From the NCBI GenBank assembly GCA_037139415.1, contig JBAXGN010000060.1, positions 1 to 38,030 of the forward strand: a stretch of DNA of 38,030 nucleotides, given 5' to 3'. Below are positions 1 to 9,178 of the stretch, piece by piece; position 1 is the first letter of the stretch, and the number at the start of each line of letters is the position of its first letter. This DNA comes from Verrucomicrobiota bacterium. GTDB lineage: Bacteria > Verrucomicrobiota > Verrucomicrobiia > Limisphaerales > Fontisphaeraceae. Position numbers and translations under genes: made by a program. The notes under the pieces are model-generated. The model was given only the letters and a program-made list of their open reading frames with translations. It was not told where the DNA came from and made no database searches.

Positions 1-180
1 GCGGGAGCGCTTTCCGCTGGGGCGGGAGCGCTTTCCGCTGGGGCGGGAGCGCTTTTGGATGAGGCTTTTTGCTCATCTGGAGCAGCTTTTACTTTTTACG
101 CTTAAACTGCCTGTTTGGCAATGGCTTAGGCGGTGTTTTAAGGGGTGACTGGCGGGCCTTACGGAGCCCATTTTGTAAGT
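1..180. repeat. 21-bp-periodic repeat array upstream of an FN3 gene
   Basis: Two identical 21-bp units beginning gcgggagcgctttcc start at 1 and 22. A third starts at 43 and diverges after about 15 bases. The unit sequence then decays, but short T runs stay on the same 21-bp grid: about 12, 33, 54, 95, 116 and 137, and weakly 159. A second set of T runs lies at 66-70 and 87-90. No reading frame crosses it convincingly. It probably continues to the left of the window. It is the GC-rich counterpart of the array at 37500-37880, and both precede an FN3-domain gene. Confidence 0.75.
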
Positions 181-288
181 GGCCTCAATTTTTTTTGCTT
201 TTTTGCTTGGCAGGCCGCGCATTTTATGAAAAAGATAGCTCTCAGAGATCCCGACGATGTGCCGGGATGTAACAGAGCAACAAAATAT

Positions 289-369
289 ATGGAGCAGCCG
301 CGTTATGGGCAGGTAACCTATGGAAATTTTCGATGGGCTTCCCTAAATCTGGCTGTGTCAGGAGCTTCT
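289..369 (+). other. In-frame 27-codon leader of the FN3 gene with RYG motif
   Basis: From ATG 289 an open stretch of exactly 27 codons runs in frame into the FN3 gene at 370. It encodes RYGQVTYGNFRW at residues 5-16. The second FN3 locus also has an in-frame ATG exactly 27 codons upstream of its presumed start, with RYGHGRWGHFCY near its beginning. The shared pattern is R-Y-G-x3-[YW]-G-x-F-x-[WY]. It may be the true N-terminus of the protein or a conserved leader peptide. No ribosome-binding site is visible before 289, whereas one precedes 370. Confidence 0.5.
360..364 (+). promoter_or_regulatory. Shine-Dalgarno AGGAG
   Basis: AGGAG lies 5 nt before ATG 370. It supports 370 as a translation start in a window where most genes lack a clear ribosome-binding site. 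Confidence 0.6.
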
Positions 370-1005
370 ATGGTAAAATTGATACTGGACTATTCCGACA
401 CAAGCGATCCGATCTTGCTGACGAAAACGTTCGCAATGGTCCACGGGTTGACGGGCAATTTGCATTTTCCGTTGCCGTGGCCGACGGAGTTTCCCACTCT
501 GGCGGCGTTGACTGCCAAACAAACGGCCTTTGCCGAGGCGATGGCGGCAGCCGCCGACCGCGACAAGGGTAAAATCTCCGCCAAGAACGCGCTGCGCAAG
601 GAATTGCTGGCCCTCGTCCGTCAAATTGGCGTTTACTTGCAGGTCAAGTCCGGCGGCGACCGGACCATTCTGGAAAGCACCGGTTATGACCTGGTCAAAG
701 ACCGCGTGCCGAATCCCAACCCACCTGCCGCGCCGCAGAGTTTCAAGGTTGTCGCCGGTGCGTTGCCCGGCTCAGTGGTGGCCAGCGCGAAAAGCCCGCG
801 CGGGGCGCGCTCGTTCGAGGTGCAATATTGCCTGGGGGATACGTCCGTGCCAGCCAATTGGAAGCTCGGCGCGCAGCACGGTTCCTGCCACAGAATTAAG
901 ATTGCCGGCCTGGATCGCGGCAAGGATTACTCGTTCCGCATTCACGCCATTGGCCAAGACGGCCCCGGCCCCTGGTCGGAGGTGGTCGTTTTCATGCCGT
1001 CTTGA
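370..1005 (+). CDS. Small protein with helical N-terminus and C-terminal fibronectin type III domain
   Basis: The 211-residue product has no signal peptide. Residues 1-115 look alpha-helical and Ala/Leu-rich, with TGNLHFPLPWP at about 29-39. That resembles a motif I recall from FN3-domain proteins that occur in many copies in Verrucomicrobiota and neighbouring phyla; this is memory, not a search. After a Pro-rich linker (NPNPPAAP), residues about 120-211 form an FN3 domain ending in GPGPWSEVVVF, typical of the last FN3 strand. Start 370 is chosen for its AGGAG site, but the frame is open back to ATG 289 and a conserved motif lies there. A strong terminator follows, so the gene is a single unit. 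The function is unknown; surface display or a scaffold role would be guesses. Confidence 0.75.
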   Translation: MVKLILDYSDTSDPILLTKTFAMVHGLTGNLHFPLPWPTEFPTLAALTAKQTAFAEAMAAAADRDKGKISAKNALRKELLALVRQIGVYLQVKSGGDRTILESTGYDLVKDRVPNPNPPAAPQSFKVVAGALPGSVVASAKSPRGARSFEVQYCLGDTSVPANWKLGAQHGSCHRIKIAGLDRGKDYSFRIHAIGQDGPGPWSEVVVFMPS

Positions 1006-1026
1006 GTCGGTTCGGTTTGAGCCGCC

Positions 1027-1059
1027 GCCGCCCTGGAAACTCCAGGGCGGCTTTTTTTT
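1027..1059 (+). terminator. Rho-independent terminator of the FN3 gene
   Basis: A perfect 10-bp stem (GCCGCCCTGG at 1027-1036, CCAGGGCGGC at 1042-1051) with a 5-nt loop is followed by eight T residues. It lies 22 nt after the FN3 stop codon. The rest of 1060-1306 shows no gene or clear signal. Confidence 0.92.
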
Positions 1060-1306
1060 GCGTCTGGTGCAGCGCATAAATTCCCCGCCACCGTCCAAAA
1101 CCCGGCGCTGGATTGTGCCCGCTCAATTCGAAGGATTGGCAGAAATTATCATCGGCTGCCAGTTTGTTATTATGGCACCAACCATCCCATCCCTGTAACG
1201 CCCCCGGCGGTCAATTGCAAAACGGCCGGGCGTGGGGACGCAGTTCGCGCAAGCCTGATTGAGATTCAGGCTTCACAATGCGGGATTCGGGGGGTATGCT
1301 GCCGGC

Positions 1307-3472
1307 ATGAAGTTGCTTGTGATTGCTGTCGTATTTATGGGATGGGCGTCCGCCCTGCCCGCGCAAACTCCGCCGGGTACTGCCACCCGCCCCAATTTCA
1401 TCGTCATTCTTTCAGATGATATGGGGTATTCCGACCTTGGTTGTTATGGCAGCGAAATCCAGACCCCCAATCTGGATCAACTGGCAGCCGGGGGCGTGCG
1501 GTTCACCCAGTTTTATAATACCGCCCGGTGTTGCCCCACGCGCGCTTCCCTATTGACCGGATTATATCCGCATCAGGCGGGGGTGGGGCACATGATCGAG
1601 GATAAGGGGCTCGAAGGGTATCAGGGACAGTTAAATCAAAAGTGCCGCACGATCGCCGAAGTCTTGCGCCCCGCTCATTATCGCACCTACGCGGTCGGCA
1701 AATGGCATGTGTCGCTGAATCTGAAGGGGGATGGCCCCAAGTATAATTGGCCGTTGCAACGGGGCTTCGACCGTTATTATGGCACCATTACCGGGGCCGG
1801 CAGTTATTTTGACCCGGGCACGCTGGTCCGCGATAATACGCCCGTATCCGCGCTGAGCGACCCGGACTATCGGCCCGCGCTCTTTTATTACACGGATGCC
1901 ATCACCGATCACGCCGTGCGGTTCATCACGGAGCATCAGCGGGACCATGCGAGCGAGCCGTTCTTTCTGTATGTGGCGTACACCGCCGCCCATTGGCCGC
2001 TGCACGCCAAGAACTCCGATATTGCCAAGTACAAGGGCCGGTATGATGGTGGTTATACCCCCATACGGCAGGCCCGGTTCGAGCGCGCCAAGCAACTGGG
2101 GTTAATCCAACCCACGTGGGACTTAAGCCCGCAGGCCGGTGATTGGGAAGCGGCCACCAACCAAGCGTGGGAGGCGCGTTGCATGGAGGTATATGCGGCC
2201 ATGATTGACAGCATGGATCAGGGCATTGGCCGGATCGTCGCCACGCTGCGAAAGCAAGGGCAGCTAGAAAATACCCTGGTCGTGTTTCTCCAGGATAACG
2301 GTGGTTGCGCCGAAACCATTGGCCGCAATGCCGGCCCGAAGCGCCCGGATAAACCCACCTTGCCGGTGATTCCACCGGAGGCGATTCGGCTGGATGTTCG
2401 GCCTACCCAGACGCGCGCGGGCATGCCCATGCTGCGTGGGCCGGAGAATATGCCCGGCCCCGAGGATACCTTTATCGCCTACGGCAAAGCCTGGGCCAAT
2501 GTGAGCAATACGCCGTTTCGTGAATATAAACATTGGGTGCATGAGGGGGGAATTTCCACACCATTGATCGCGCATTGGCCGCGAGGAATTGCCACCGCGT
2601 TGACCAATAAGCTGGTCCATACTCCCGCTCATTTGGTGGACATCATGGCAACGTGCGTGGATTTGGCCCAAGCCGATTATCCGGCGGAAGTCGCGGGCCA
2701 AAAGGTTCGGCCCATGGAGGGCGTGAGCCTGCGGCCGCTACTGGAGGATAAACCGCTGGTGCGTCCCAACCCGCTTTATTGGGAGCACGAAGGCAATCGC
2801 GCCATCCGCATCGGTGCGTGGAAACTGGTGGCGAAAGGACCCGCCGGGAAATGGGAACTGTATGATATGAACGCCGATCGCACTGAGATGCATGATCTGG
2901 CGGCGGAACAGCCCGAGCGGGTGCGGGAACTGATGGCGCAATGGGAAGCGTGGGCCAAGCGGGCACAAGTGCTGCCGTGGATTTGGAAGCCGCCGTATGG
3001 GCAGACAAATGCCGGTAGCTCGATGATGGATCTCAAGGCGGGGGACAGCTTTGACCAAGAATCCTCTCCGGAAGTAGCCAAGCGCCCCCTCACCATCACC
3101 GCTGAGGTGACGGAACCCGGCAATGGGGTGATTCTGGCCCAGGGCGGCCGCAATCTCGGTTATGCTTTGCTGGTCGTGGAAGGACGCTTAAGTTTCATTC
3201 TGCGCGAGAAAGGCAACCTCTCCACGGTTACTGCGGCAACGGCGCTGCCTTCGGGACCGTGCAAAGTCGGTGTGACCTTGGCCAACAGTGGCACGGTAAC
3301 CTTGCGCGTGAATGGAAAAGAGGTGGCGATTGGCAATGTTGGCGGGTTCTTGAGCAAAACCCCGACGGATGGGCTGACGGTTGGCTTCGATGGCGGCCAT
3401 GAAGTCGGTGACTACAAAGGTCCGAATAACTTTCAGGGCAAGCTGGGGAAAATCAGCTTGAGCCTGGAGTAA
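1307..3472 (+). CDS. Secreted arylsulfatase-type sulfatase with C-terminal concanavalin-like domain
   Basis: Predicted to hydrolyse sulfate esters, probably on polysaccharides outside the cytoplasm. The 721-residue product starts with a signal peptide (MKLLVIAVVFMGWASALPAQ). The metal-binding region DDMGYSDLGCYG (37-48) and the maturation motif CCPTR (75-79) are present; Cys75 would be converted to formylglycine. Further sulfatase landmarks are GKWHVS and the LQDNGGCAE region. Residues from about 590 form a beta-rich lectin/LamG-like module, which suggests carbohydrate targeting. ATG 1307 is preferred to the TTG at 1259 because it places the signal peptide at the N-terminus. The SUMF1-like gene at 12058-12988 is broken, so an anaerobic or distant maturase would be needed. 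The desulfated substrate cannot be told from sequence. Confidence 0.93.
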   Translation: MKLLVIAVVFMGWASALPAQTPPGTATRPNFIVILSDDMGYSDLGCYGSEIQTPNLDQLAAGGVRFTQFYNTARCCPTRASLLTGLYPHQAGVGHMIEDKGLEGYQGQLNQKCRTIAEVLRPAHYRTYAVGKWHVSLNLKGDGPKYNWPLQRGFDRYYGTITGAGSYFDPGTLVRDNTPVSALSDPDYRPALFYYTDAITDHAVRFITEHQRDHASEPFFLYVAYTAAHWPLHAKNSDIAKYKGRYDGGYTPIRQARFERAKQLGLIQPTWDLSPQAGDWEAATNQAWEARCMEVYAAMIDSMDQGIGRIVATLRKQGQLENTLVVFLQDNGGCAETIGRNAGPKRPDKPTLPVIPPEAIRLDVRPTQTRAGMPMLRGPENMPGPEDTFIAYGKAWANVSNTPFREYKHWVHEGGISTPLIAHWPRGIATALTNKLVHTPAHLVDIMATCVDLAQADYPAEVAGQKVRPMEGVSLRPLLEDKPLVRPNPLYWEHEGNRAIRIGAWKLVAKGPAGKWELYDMNADRTEMHDLAAEQPERVRELMAQWEAWAKRAQVLPWIWKPPYGQTNAGSSMMDLKAGDSFDQESSPEVAKRPLTITAEVTEPGNGVILAQGGRNLGYALLVVEGRLSFILREKGNLSTVTAATALPSGPCKVGVTLANSGTVTLRVNGKEVAIGNVGGFLSKTPTDGLTVGFDGGHEVGDYKGPNNFQGKLGKISLSLE

Positions 3473-3585
3473 TCAATTCGATCTGCTGACTTCCAACTCC
3501 TGGCTACTGGCCATCCTTTTGCACCTGCCAGTTTTGTGCTTCGGATTTCGGATTTTCACAGATGTTTGTGCGTCCCCTCTCGTCT

Positions 3586-5679
3586 TTACGGCGCTGGTTT
3601 CAGCCCTTCCCATTTCACCACCCAGCTCCCGTCATCCGGGAAACCAGGTGCTGATTGTTTCTCCGGAGCGCCATCCCAACCGGCTGCCATCATTGCCACC
3701 GCATAGAGTAGCCCGCCATTGCTGGGAAAGTACGGGAATGGACCGCCCAAGCTTAGGCCGGCCGCGTTGAATTGGTTCCTCGCCGCCGGGTGCAATAGCG
3801 CGTCCACCGCCATCTGCCGTTCGCCATTGCGTGCCGCCCCCATCGCCAGCAGCGGAAAGTCCCAACCCCAGGTCTTGCGATCCCATTGCCAGGTCTGCCA
3901 GGTTTTGCGCACGGTGTTTTTGGTGGTGACGGGATTGGCCCCATCGCCGGGTAAAAATCCCAGCATTCCCACCAGCGACGGGTGTTCCCAATTCCATTTG
4001 GTATAGGTGTTGGTCATGCCTTCCTGCTGTAAATAGCAGCCGTCCTGTTCCGGTAATGGCGCAAGGCGGCGCAGCACCTCATCCCACTCCGGAGTGCGTG
4101 TCAGGCCCAAGCGTTCACGCCAAGTTTGCGCCTCGCGCAACCCGAACCGCCAATAGGATAATTCAAAGGCTGGGTTGTATGCCCCCAACGGATCGGTATT
4201 TTCCGGCACTGTCTTCAAGGGCGGACCGAGTACGTATTTTCCCGTGGCGTGATCCAGCACCGCGTATGCCGCCATGAAATCGGCCGTGGCAAACACGACT
4301 TCCTGCCACTTTTCCAGGGTGGCCCGGGTGGGATGCAACCGGTAGTCCAGCAGCGCGTAGAAGATCGGGTGCGGCTGTTGCCAGATCAGCAACGGGCCCA
4401 CACCGGAAGGGGAGTCGCGTCCCTCCGGCCCCACCATCTTTGGCCAGCGTGCGCCACGGTAACCTTGTTGTTCGGCAAGCTCGCGTGCAGCGGGCAACGT
4501 TTTCTGGTACCAGCCCAGACTGCGCTCAAACAGTGGCCAGCGGTCCCACAGCGCGTAATGTGCTCCGTGCCACCAGTGCATCTCCAGGTGGAATTTCCCA
4601 TACCAACCACTGTTGTTATACAAGCCGCTTTCCTGAGGAGGCAGGGAACCAGCCTCGTTCGCCGCCAGCAAGTATTGCGACTGCACAATGCGCCGTTCCA
4701 GTTCGTGCCAGCGCCCATCTTTGCTGCCGGATAAATCGATGGCGCCACCGGTCTGCCAGAAGCGCGCCCAATGGGCCGCAGCCGCGGCTTTTACCGTGGC
4801 AAAATCCGGCAATGCCCCTGACGGTTTCTCAGCAGCGAAAGCGACAACGAATTCCAAGGTGGTTTCTGTTCCCTCGGCAGCGAGTGAAAAGACATGTGCG
4901 GTTTCCTCCCTTAAGACGGCGGCTCCAGTCCATGCCAGGGCCGTGGTGTAGTGCGTGTCATCCAGCGTGCGATCCAATTGGGCCTGGCGATCTTTTCGGG
5001 TGACGCGTGTTGTGTGCGCCTCCGGTGCGTTCCAATTCGCGCCGGTGACGAGATGATTGCCATAGGGAAAAGCCAGTTCCACCGCCAGCCTTCCCTTGGC
5101 TAGCAACGGCGACTCAATGCGTATGGCGATGGCATTGAGTTCGGGATGCGCGCAGGTCTCCACCCGCACCGGCTGCCCTTCCAACTCATATTGGCTGGTG
5201 ATGATTCCCCGCCATAAATCCAATTCCTGGTGGGCCTGCCTGATTTGATCTGCTTTCAACCCGCTGTTGGTCGCCGACTGAAGGCGCAAGGCAATCCGGC
5301 CCAAGTTGAAACGGTGCGGGTTTTCGCGCAGCCACGTGTAAACCGCCTCCTGTCCTTTGCTGCTGGTTGCGTAACCTACCTTTCGCCCATGCACCTCGTA
5401 TTCGGTGAGTTTGAAATCGGTCAGCCGCACGCCTGCCGGGAGCGGGTAACTGTGCCAGCCCCATTGCGATAAGGTATTCCCATAAAAGGTTTGCAAGCCG
5501 GTGATGTCCACGCCAAAGGCGAATTCGCCATTGCCGACTTGCAAAATCGTTTGTGGATCGGCTTTGGCAAGCACCACCTTGTGCCGTTCCACCACCGACT
5601 GCCGGCCAATCGGGGTTCCGGCACCCACTGCCCACGTGCCGACCACGATGCACCACCAGAATAATAACGATCTTCTCAT
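3586..5679 (-). CDS. Secreted GH65-like six-hairpin glycoside hydrolase
   Basis: The 697-residue product has a signal peptide (MRRSLLFWWCIVVGTWAVGAG). An N-terminal beta-sandwich domain (about 25-300) precedes an (alpha/alpha)6 barrel with FHLEMHWWHGAHYALW, a signature of the GH65/GH95-like clan that includes maltose and kojibiose phosphorylases and acid trehalase. An exported position favours a hydrolase over a phosphorylase. The start codon lies 2 nt after the stop codon of the upstream delta-60 gene, so the two are probably translated together. It converges with the sulfatase; 3473-3585 between them holds only a short cggatttcggattt repeat. Substrate not determined. Family assignment is by motif recognition. 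Confidence 0.85.
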   Translation of the reverse strand: MRRSLLFWWCIVVGTWAVGAGTPIGRQSVVERHKVVLAKADPQTILQVGNGEFAFGVDITGLQTFYGNTLSQWGWHSYPLPAGVRLTDFKLTEYEVHGRKVGYATSSKGQEAVYTWLRENPHRFNLGRIALRLQSATNSGLKADQIRQAHQELDLWRGIITSQYELEGQPVRVETCAHPELNAIAIRIESPLLAKGRLAVELAFPYGNHLVTGANWNAPEAHTTRVTRKDRQAQLDRTLDDTHYTTALAWTGAAVLREETAHVFSLAAEGTETTLEFVVAFAAEKPSGALPDFATVKAAAAAHWARFWQTGGAIDLSGSKDGRWHELERRIVQSQYLLAANEAGSLPPQESGLYNNSGWYGKFHLEMHWWHGAHYALWDRWPLFERSLGWYQKTLPAARELAEQQGYRGARWPKMVGPEGRDSPSGVGPLLIWQQPHPIFYALLDYRLHPTRATLEKWQEVVFATADFMAAYAVLDHATGKYVLGPPLKTVPENTDPLGAYNPAFELSYWRFGLREAQTWRERLGLTRTPEWDEVLRRLAPLPEQDGCYLQQEGMTNTYTKWNWEHPSLVGMLGFLPGDGANPVTTKNTVRKTWQTWQWDRKTWGWDFPLLAMGAARNGERQMAVDALLHPAARNQFNAAGLSLGGPFPYFPSNGGLLYAVAMMAAGWDGAPEKQSAPGFPDDGSWVVKWEGLKPAP

Positions 5680-5681
5680 GG

Positions 5682-8234
5682 CTATTCGGCGTTTATAATA
5701 ACGCTTCCCGCCAGGTTTGTTCCCAGGAACCAGCCGTAGCCGGCATTTTGGTTTTGGAGCAGTGCGCCGTTGATGGTTCTGGTGGTCTTCGTTCCCGGAA
5801 TTCCAACACTGCCGGTGAATAATCCGGCTTTAATACCGGTCGTGGTCAGCGTGAGTTTCAGTCCGTTGGTGCCGGTCACTTTGTTTCCTGCGCCAATCGC
5901 GATCCCGTTGGTGACACTTTCGGCAAGATTCCCGCCTTCAAGAATTATCGTGCCATTCGTCCAGTTCAGGATCTGCGGCAAATTGGTGAAGGATGAGCCG
6001 ACCGCGTTGCAGACCTCGCAAGGCCAGCCAGTGGTGTACATTTTCGCCTTGGGTTGTGCCGGCTTGCTCCAGCTCACCACCCCTCCCAAATCTGTGTTGT
6101 TCGTAAAATTCAGCCAGCCGATCACCATTCCGGTTTTCCCGTACAGCGCGCTGTAAAGCGGCCATTGTCCGGTTTTGGACACAACGGTGCTGGCCGTCAC
6201 GGGCTCGCCGTCGCCCATTGCCCCGTTCACCGTCACGCCCCCCGTCGGACTCACGCTCACCGCCAGCGCACCATAACCTCCGGGAAGATTCGTCGAACCG
6301 CCGTTGCTGGTAATGACGAGCGTGTATTGGCCGGCTTGTGGTGCGGGGTTGAGCTTGGAATAGGCTGCCCGCAGGACATAGATTTCCGCCGTCCAGGTGC
6401 CGTTGCCAATGCGTCCGGTGATGGCACTGCCACTGTGGAGATCAATTTGCAGCGTTGCGTTCCACCCTGCTGCACCTTTGATCGAAGCGGTCTGCCAAGT
6501 GCCGTCTAGCGCAAACTGGCCTGACAGCGGATAACTCTTTGCACCCTGCTGCACTTGAGCGGTAAAGGTCCCGGCTGGGGTCACACTGATGGTGAAGGAG
6601 CCCGCATTGCTGACGGCTACGCCGTTGGTATCAGAGAACAATCCGCTATAGTTCCCGGCAATCGGAATGAATGGGTTGGGTACAAAATTGGCCACCAGTG
6701 TCAAATTGCTTTCCATGGTGAACTTCAAGGCTGGGCCATTGGTCAGGACGGCTCCGGCTCCATTGACCCAGTTGGAGAACAGGTAGCCTGTTCCCGGTAC
6801 CGCCGTCATCGTGTAGCTTTGCCCGAGTTCCAGCAGCTTGCCGTTGTAGCTGCCTTTGATTGTCCCGTTGCCGTTGGTCCAAACTGTCAATGTGTCGCTC
6901 GCAATATACAGAAAACTGACGCTGCTGGTTGCGGAATAGTTGCCGACTGCGTCCGTGGCGTAGGCTTTGACTGTGTTGGAACGCATGGTTAACGGAAGTG
7001 TGGCTTCCCAGGTTGTCGTGCCCGTGGCTGGCTGCCAAGTTCCATTGTTCAATTGAAACTGCACGCCGGTTATTGCCGCACTGCCGCTCGCTGTTCCCTT
7101 CACGGTGAAAAGGCTGTTGCTCACTCTTTGGCCGATTTTAGGTTCCGCAATCGCCAAGGTTGGCTTGGCGATCTTGATCGAGCTGTTAAGCCGTCCAAGG
7201 TTGGCGCGTGCCTGCCCGCCCAGGGTGGCAAAGTTTCCCCCCACCAATATTTTCCCATCCGGTTGCAGCGCCAACGACGACACCCAGGAGGCTTGTGCAC
7301 CCTGGTAACTTCCACCGTCTATCCCCACCTTGAACGTGGTGTCCAAAGTGCCATTGGCATTGAGCCGGATGACGCCTAATGCTGGCTGATAGCGTATGCC
7401 GTTCAGCTTGGTAAACGTTCCCCCCAACAAAACCTTCCCGTCCGGTTGCACCACCATGGCTGAGGCGAAGCTATTGACGCTCAAGCTGAAAGTGGAGTCC
7501 ACGCTGCCATCCGCATTGAATCGCGCAAAATACTTGATCCCCTTGCCATCCGGCGTGGGGAAAGCTCCACTGGCAAGGATTTTCCCGGTGGGTAACACCG
7601 CCAGGGAAAACACGGAAGGACCGTTTATGGACCAGTTAGTGCTGGGATGAAAAGTGCCATCCAGACTGCCATCCGCATTAAATCTACCAATGCACAGGCG
7701 CGGTTGTCCCGCCAGCGTCGTGAATTCCCCGCCCACGAGGATTTTTCCATCGGGTTGTGCCGCCATGGTGAGTACACTATATGTGTCGGTGCCCGCCCAC
7801 TGGCTGTTAAAGGCGGCATCCGTACTGCCATCCGCATTGAGCCGTTTAATCTGGCCATTCACCAGTTGGAGAATTTTACCCTCGGGCTGCATCACAAGGT
7901 GTGCTGGACTTGCCCCTGGGAAAAAGAATGGATCGCGGCTCCCATCCACATTGAGTTTGCCAAAACCCCAGGTGACGGATTGGCCGCCTAGCGTCGTAAA
8001 GCTTCCCGACACCAGTATTTTACCGCCACTCAAAACCGCAATATTTTCCACGAGGTCATTCGCTCCCGGATTAAAGGAATCCAAGGTTTGGGAACGGCCT
8101 GGCATGGGTGCGGCCAATAGAAAGCCCAGCAGAGAACTGATCGCAAGTTGTTTTTTGGCACACTGAATGTATTCCCTTGTCGTATGGCGGTAAGGGAGCA
8201 CTCCTTTTGATTCGCTATTCATAAGCTCATTCAT
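5682..8234 (-). CDS. Large secreted protein with delta-60 repeats, Ig-like and InlB-B-like modules
   Basis: The 850-residue product has a long N-region then a signal peptide ending near PMPGRSQ (about 48). Residues about 50-355 hold roughly six delta-60 (TIGR02608-type) repeats of the form QPDGKILVGGxFT...GRLNADGSLDTTF, expected to fold as a beta-propeller. An Ig-like segment (about 360-445) and a bacterial-repeat module (about 448-515, GxGTIKGSYNGKLLELG) follow. The C-terminal third is beta-rich, with two related blocks beginning GNYSGLF and GQYTLVI. Met5 (8222) is an equally good start. It is probably the first gene of a two-gene unit with the GH65-like enzyme. The modules suggest an extracellular or surface protein of binding function; no catalytic residues were recognised. 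Confidence 0.85.
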   Translation of the reverse strand: MNELMNSESKGVLPYRHTTREYIQCAKKQLAISSLLGFLLAAPMPGRSQTLDSFNPGANDLVENIAVLSGGKILVSGSFTTLGGQSVTWGFGKLNVDGSRDPFFFPGASPAHLVMQPEGKILQLVNGQIKRLNADGSTDAAFNSQWAGTDTYSVLTMAAQPDGKILVGGEFTTLAGQPRLCIGRFNADGSLDGTFHPSTNWSINGPSVFSLAVLPTGKILASGAFPTPDGKGIKYFARFNADGSVDSTFSLSVNSFASAMVVQPDGKVLLGGTFTKLNGIRYQPALGVIRLNANGTLDTTFKVGIDGGSYQGAQASWVSSLALQPDGKILVGGNFATLGGQARANLGRLNSSIKIAKPTLAIAEPKIGQRVSNSLFTVKGTASGSAAITGVQFQLNNGTWQPATGTTTWEATLPLTMRSNTVKAYATDAVGNYSATSSVSFLYIASDTLTVWTNGNGTIKGSYNGKLLELGQSYTMTAVPGTGYLFSNWVNGAGAVLTNGPALKFTMESNLTLVANFVPNPFIPIAGNYSGLFSDTNGVAVSNAGSFTISVTPAGTFTAQVQQGAKSYPLSGQFALDGTWQTASIKGAAGWNATLQIDLHSGSAITGRIGNGTWTAEIYVLRAAYSKLNPAPQAGQYTLVITSNGGSTNLPGGYGALAVSVSPTGGVTVNGAMGDGEPVTASTVVSKTGQWPLYSALYGKTGMVIGWLNFTNNTDLGGVVSWSKPAQPKAKMYTTGWPCEVCNAVGSSFTNLPQILNWTNGTIILEGGNLAESVTNGIAIGAGNKVTGTNGLKLTLTTTGIKAGLFTGSVGIPGTKTTRTINGALLQNQNAGYGWFLGTNLAGSVIINAE

Positions 8235-8470
8235 GGGGGCGAAACCTATGCTTGCCGCAGTCCGGATTCAAGCGTGAATTTTGCCAGAGGGTTATTTTCT
8301 TCCATACTGGACTGCGATAATTTAAATTCGCAACTCGGCATGGTCACAATTTGGCATTGACGTTGGGGATTATCGGTGACCGTGAATTGAAAATACGGCC
8401 ATGGACGCAGCGTCCTAAAACGCCTCGGCTGGGTTGTCGTGAGATGTGTGGATGGCGTCCTGGCGAAAGA
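8235..8470. other. Divergent intergenic region with a 13-bp palindrome
   Basis: This spacer lies between two divergently read genes and must carry both promoters. A perfect palindrome GGACGCAGCGTCC sits at 8403-8415, 56 nt before the SGNH gene. No certain -10/-35 pair was seen. Confidence 0.4.
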
Positions 8471-9178
8471 ATGATTGCCATGAATAGACGACTCTTTATC
8501 ACGCTGGCGGGGTTATTACTGGCTTCAATGGCCGGATTGCGGGCCGCTGATCCTCAGCAGTCCAAGGCTGCGCCGGCTCCCGCCTTTGCGCCGGTCGCGG
8601 ACGTCGCCGGATTGCCGTGCGTGCTGCTCATCGGTGATTCGATTTCCATGGGCTACACGCCGCCCACGCGCGCGCTGCTCAAAGACAAGGCCAACGTGCA
8701 TCGCCCGCCGAACAATTGCAGTTCGACCGGCTATGGGCTGACCATGCTCAATGCCTGGTTGGGGACGAATACATGGGATGTCATCCACTTTAACTTCGGC
8801 CTTCACGATGCCAAGTTGCCGCCCGAGGGTGTTCGCCACTCGCCCCCGGAAGTCTATGAGAAAAATCTGCGCGAGCTGGTGAAGCGGCTGAAGGCCACCG
8901 GGGCGAAACTGATCTGGGCCACCACCACCCCGGTACCGAACAGCGGCATTCTCGCCCCCAACCGTCGTTTTGGCAGTGTGGATCAGTACAATACCATCGC
9001 CAAAAAAGTCATGGACGAAAACGACGTGGCCATTGACGACCTGAATGCCGCCATTGCCCCGCACGTCGGCAAACTTCAAAATCCTGGCGATGTGCATTTT
9101 AACGGCGCAGGTTCGGAGTTGCTCGCGCAGCAGGTGGCGGCCAGCATCTTGGCGGCTCTGAAGGCCGGGGCGCCATGA
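8471..9178 (+). CDS. Exported SGNH/GDSL hydrolase
   Basis: Predicted esterase of the SGNH fold, 235 residues. A signal peptide (MNRRLFITLAGLLLASMAGLRAA, from Met4) precedes block I IGDSISMGY with nucleophile Ser57, a block III-like FNFGLHD with Asn108, and block V PGDVHFN with Asp207 and His209. The catalytic set is therefore complete. Such exported enzymes in Verrucomicrobiota usually deacetylate or de-esterify plant or algal glycans, which would suit the neighbouring sulfatase and GH65-like enzyme; that link is inference. The start may be 8471 or 8480. The stop codon overlaps the start of the SprT-like gene by 4 nt (ATGA). Confidence 0.88.
   Translation: MIAMNRRLFITLAGLLLASMAGLRAADPQQSKAAPAPAFAPVADVAGLPCVLLIGDSISMGYTPPTRALLKDKANVHRPPNNCSSTGYGLTMLNAWLGTNTWDVIHFNFGLHDAKLPPEGVRHSPPEVYEKNLRELVKRLKATGAKLIWATTTPVPNSGILAPNRRFGSVDQYNTIAKKVMDENDVAIDDLNAAIAPHVGKLQNPGDVHFNGAGSELLAQQVAASILAALKAGAP

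Noticed and set aside
145-288. Extended N-terminus of the first FN3 protein from 145
   Set aside because: The residues encoded before 289 are array and spacer sequence without protein character.
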